Assembly (NCBI GenBank): GCA_948470475.1
Contig: OX419336.1
Location: forward strand, 25,483,005 to 25,547,004
Direction: 5' to 3'
Length of the DNA stretch: 64,000 nucleotides
Source of the DNA: Galaxea fascicularis
Lineage: Eukaryota; Cnidaria; Anthozoa; Scleractinia; Euphylliidae
The notes under the pieces were generated by a model that was given only the letters and a program-made list of their open reading frames with translations, was not told where the DNA came from and searched no databases. The position numbers were made by a program, and so were the translations under genes. Positions 60,467 through 64,000 of this stretch are shown here, one piece after another. The first letter of the stretch is position 1. Each line of letters begins with the position of its first letter.

Positions 60467-60704
60467 ATTGCAATGTGATTGCATCATTTAATGACGTTCT
60501 CAAGGTCATAGAGTTCTGGCAACTAAGGCATGCTGTTGAAATTTGGAAGTTAATGAGAAACATTTTACTGACCTTGCAGATGAATGACTGCCAGATATTT
60601 CACCAGAAGATAGTGACATTAATGAGGACGAATGTGATGATGATTGGGTGCAACTATTCAATGACTCTGTCACTGAAGACAGCATGGCTGCAATGATAAA
60701 GACG
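60467..60704 (+). repeat. direct repeat copy 2
   Basis: Second copy of 60025-60262, spaced 442 bp from the first. Reads LKVIEFWQLRHAVEI. Confidence 0.6.
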
Positions 60705-61694
60705 TACAGCTTGAAGACTATAACTTCCCTGATGCAGTATATGTTTTTAACAATGTTTAAGTCATTGCCTTACTCCCTTCCTTTGTTATGCAGATCTTAG
60801 TGTGCCCAAACAAATAATGAAGGCTGCAATTTAACAAATTGACGTCAGTTTTTCATGTGTCTGTTTTGTAATTGATGAAGAATTTCATCATGACATAGTC
60901 ATAGCAGTGGCCATAGCCAAGTGGATTCAGACTACTTTGACAATGTTGTGATGAAATTCATTGTCAATAACAGGACAGACGCATGACAAACTGACGTCAA
61001 CTTGTTTTTCTATGATAACAAATTGTCAAATTATCTGCTCTCTCTTACTGAAGTACTACATAAATCATCTGTTCACTTATTGAAAATGAAAATCAGCCAA
61101 TGAGCACAAAAGAATTTCTTCAGTTATCATGAAAGATACAGTATGAATGGCATTCAATTTTTCCAACAAATCAGATGACAACTTTCAACTCAGACTAATT
61201 TTTAAAATAAGGTTGAACAATAAATTTGACTGCCATAATTCAATTCATGTGTACACCTGTGTATTTAGTCTGAAAGGAAATATAATATAACATCGCATGC
61301 TAATTAATTAAAAGAGTTTTAAAGAAATAAGTGTGTACACACGTGTATTTAGTCTGATAGAAAATATATGCATTCTCCCAGTACGGTCTCCACATTTGGT
61401 TAATAAGAAGTATTAAGCTAGAGCACTTCAAAAATGACCCAAATAAAATCCCACACACCCTAAAAATCAAGTGGCTGGCCCCTTAATGCACAGACAATCT
61501 ACAATATGTTGTATTAACGTGCTTTCTTATCAAGGGCAATGTACTTCTTGTGATCACCAATCCATTTATATAGCGAGTGAACATCACGTCCATCCAGGAT
61601 GACACGACCAAAACCTCAATATTTTCCTCCTGCTGGGCACAGTTCCAATTTTTAATTGGCACCCTTTAATTTCTGTCTGTTTTTTTCCCGGGAA
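60705..61694. other. spacer, nothing recognised
   Basis: AT-rich. A 'gtgtacac...gtgtatttagtctgaaagga' segment occurs twice (near 61250 and 61330). No coding signal. Confidence 0.35.
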
Positions 61695-62371
61695 ATGGCG
61701 GACAGACAACAAGCAATCGTTTTCCAGCACGCATTAAGCGTGAAACGTGCCTTACCTCAAAATGTCAAGAGTCGATTCAGAGAGAAAAGTTATCGAGATC
61801 TCCAAGGAAAACTCAGACGCAAAAAAAAAGAAAGAGGCCTGGTAATAATGGCACACATGGCTTATCAAAGCTTTCAAGAAAGAAGCTTGTGGACGAGACT
61901 GGGTAATCAGGCCTGGTTTGAAATGGCATACATGCTGCAGTTCGATGAACAGTTGTATGAGAGTTTCCAAGTTACGAGAGATAAATTTAAATTCATTTTA
62001 AACAAGATCAAGGGTAAAATAACACGACAAGAACCATGTGCCGGCTCTTAGTTCAAGACGCAAGGCTATTTTTCTGTATTGTTTGTCTTCTACAGTGGAA
62101 TACTGCACTATTGCTTTTTTTGTTGTATCTGCAGCATTTGTGCAGCTGCATAAAGGAAGTATTAATCATCATAGTCCAAAAAATGAAAGCAAAATTCATC
62201 ACAACTCCAAAAGGGGAAGAGCTAAATGAGCTCATGGGAATCTACAAAAGCAAGTGGCAATCTCATATGTGCGCAGGTGCAAACGATATTACTTGCATTC
62301 CGGTTATTGCTCCAGCTGTTAGTCATGCTGACGGGAAGGTGTTTGCATCTCTTTGGCCACCATTTTTGTGA
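61695..62371 (+). pseudogene. PIF/Harbinger-type transposase, broken
   Basis: ATG 61695 (MADRQQAIVFQHALSVKR). SLWTRLGNQAWFEMAYMLQFDEQLY and VTRDKFKFILNKIK form the N-terminal helical part. After a frame change near 62040 it continues with KMKAKFITTPKGEELNEL, then CAGANDITCIPVIAP with the Asp-region altered (usually GAIDGTHI). HARBI1-type nucleases cut at three-base TA-rich targets. The C-terminal half with the other catalytic residues is missing, so this is a relic. Confidence 0.7.
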
Positions 62372-62379
62372 CAATTACG

Positions 62380-62653
62380 CATGCGCTTAGGATTGATTTA
62401 TGCCAAAAAGGCCTGGAATGGTAAGGGAGAGCATTTACACAAACGTAAATCTCGGCACAGTGCCTTGATTACCTGTGCCGAGACTACCTCCAGGGGGTAG
62501 TCTCGGCACCCCAAAAACTTTGGGCACTGGTGCCACATTTCATTTGGGACCACTTCATTTAAATGTCGAAAATTTGGAGTGCTGTGCCCAAAAATGGTCA
62601 GCACAGTGCAAAGATGTGCCGTGCCGTGCCGATTTTTTAGCGGGTGTAAATGG
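62380..62653. other. spacer with short inverted motifs
   Basis: Contains repeated ctcggcac/gtgccgag motifs (62452-62510) that can pair with each other. No gene. Confidence 0.35.
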
Positions 62654-63215
62654 GGTTTAAGGCCTAACATATTGTTAGTGTTATGATGACAAGACATGTT
62701 GACAAGACATTGTGGAGGTAGCGCCATAAACAGATCAGAATAATTAATTTTGTCTTGAGTTTGTTTCACCATTTAGACGAAGAGTGATGATAGAAATCGT
62801 TCGGCTGTGAATGGAACTACCATCCAACAGACTCTTTTTCAAGAGGGTTTTGAAGCTTAGACAGAGTTTATTTACGTGTGTTTCGTATCCCAATTGATTT
62901 AGGAACGGATCGGAGCAGACTTGTACGAACCGGCAAGTAAATGGCTTTGGCCGTTCAAACCATAGAACGAACGAATGTTGAGCGTGTTAGAAGTCGACAA
63001 GGTAAACGTGTTTGAGCCAAAGTGCACGCAAAGCTTCAACTTGTTGCACACTCTTTTGTCTTTAGCATGCGTGAAAAACAAAGGCCTCAACTTTAATGAG
63101 GTAGAATGGTAACACGCAACTAACGTGTTGAGTCACGCTCCTTTGTTTCAAGATGCAAACGTGCAGTGTATGCGTTCATCTTATTCACTGTTTTCCCATG
63201 GAGGGTCACATTTCA
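62654..63215 (-). repeat. inverted partial copy of the 4283-5566 transposon
   Basis: The reverse complement matches about 4283-4860 with roughly 10-15 percent change. Shared blocks include the outer end (gagggtcaca at about 63200), the segment around cacgctaaagacaaaagagc and the cttgtcaacatg region. The second terminal repeat is missing, so the copy is truncated. Confidence 0.65.
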
Positions 63216-63571
63216 TTACTTTAGGGAAGAGGTACTTGTCATGCATGACAATGAGAAAGTGGCAAGAGCTGGTTTCCTGAAGTCGTCGTCCTCAAATGGT
63301 ATGGTATTTTAATGTTTATATAAGCCCTTTCGATTACTGATAAGTAATAATAGTGAGTCTCAATGTGCATCTAAGCTCACAATGTTAGTGTACAGCTGTA
63401 TACTAAGACGTTTACTCTTACAGATAGCATGATGATAGCATGATCATTACAGTTTATATGGTAAGGCCCATCTGCCCCCATTGAAAACAAAAATTGGTTG
63501 CAAGATCTCGTCCATCTTGTTGCTGAGAAAGCTAGTTTTCACGTGACGTCACATAACTTCTGGTTACCATA
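63216..63571. other. spacer, nothing recognised
   Basis: AT-rich, no open frame of note. Confidence 0.35.
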
Positions 63572-63604
63572 TTGGTGGAGTACTTTTCCCGCAGGAATTT
63601 TAAA

Positions 63605-63868
63605 ATGACACTCGGTACTCAAGAAAATGAAGTGAAGTCAAGCGAAAATATCCACGAAAAAGCTTCCATATCTCTTTCAGATTATGCTAATAAGTTGGAG
63701 CCAAAGGTTGAGAAACGTTACCTCAAAAAAATATCAGCAATTGGGGTCGATCCTGTATTAGTCATGAGCAAGAACTTCAAACCCCATTTTTTCCCCTCCG
63801 GTGGAATCAACCGATCTACTATTTTACCTTTTCTTAGATACAAGTTACTACACAAAACTGCAATTTAA
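63605..63868 (+). pseudogene. N-terminal exon-like fragment of an uncharacterised cnidarian gene
   Basis: ATG 63605. SLSDYANKLEPKVEKRYLKKISAIGVDPV resembles the start of a cnidarian gene family (RYLEKI..IG.DP) I know only as uncharacterised, sometimes linked to YqaJ-type nucleases. TAA ends the frame at 63868, but similar-looking sequence (AYDQM) follows, so it may be frameshifted. The remaining bases to 64000 show nothing further. Confidence 0.3.
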
Positions 63869-64000
63869 AGCATTTCAAAGCCTACAAGCATATGACCAGA
63901 TGGTACTATATATTATATATAAAAAAATTAAACTACGTTTAACCCCTATGCGTGACTCAAGTTTCTCGGAAAAATCACCAAGCGTGACCTTCTCGGAGAA

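Noticed and set aside
62398..62772. 124-codon minus-strand frame at the edge of the inverted transposon copy
   Set aside because: It spans the junction between the repeat and unrelated spacer, so it cannot be a conserved gene.

Overview
The window is AT-rich animal DNA crowded with transposable elements, with a much more GC- and CpG-rich block of about 21.7 kb in the middle. The repeat types and the look of the broken host-like genes (HECT ligase, RecQ-like helicase, P2X7-type intracellular domain, integrase-core genes) suggest a cnidarian such as a coral. That placement is inference from family resemblance and was not tested.

Layout. 0.5-2.3 kb: broken HECT-ligase exons. 2.5-4.0 kb: an integrase-like exon and a truncated LINE. 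4.3-6.9 kb: two non-autonomous DNA transposons with clear terminal inverted repeats. 8.29-35.05 kb: a tyrosine-recombinase (DIRS/PAT-type) retrotransposon with split direct repeats, cut in two by a complete Polinton/Maverick (adintovirus-like) element at 11001-32687. 35.3-43.0 kb: integrase-like exon, minisatellite, and a broken transposase gene split by a Tc1/mariner-like element. 43.8-46.3 and 55.1-57.7 kb: two piggyBac elements. 48-50.5 kb: a Crypton-like recombinase relic holding a tRNA-derived SINE. 52.9-54.5 kb: a Penelope-like element. 54.5-55.0 kb: P2X7-type exon. 58.2-62.4 kb: RecQ-like and PIF/Harbinger relics.

The Polinton has 343-bp terminal inverted repeats differing at one position and a perfect 6-bp target duplication (gcaatc). 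Leftward it carries protein-primed DNA polymerase B, a PLA2-like protein, several small basic virion-type proteins, packaging ATPase, adenain-like protease, double-jelly-roll capsid protein, penton, chromodomain integrase, a GRF zinc-finger protein and a charged coiled-coil protein. Rightward it carries a RING protein, two SLOG/YpsA-like paralogs, an exonuclease-like protein and the gene described next. Polymerase, a LVPA-type gene and the ATPase each carry one lesion, so this copy looks inactive although young.

Main discovery candidate: 30474-32327. One 5' coding exon with a consensus splice donor is followed by nine tandem cassettes. Each cassette starts at a pyrimidine-CAG acceptor, is open in the same phase, encodes a short CxxC and His-containing module, and ends in its own stop. 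The donor exon ends in the two bases CG, so the junction codon is CGN, always arginine. It reads as a viral mutually exclusive 3'-terminal-exon array: one constant N-terminus, possibly F-box-like, joined to nine interchangeable zinc-ribbon-like C-termini.
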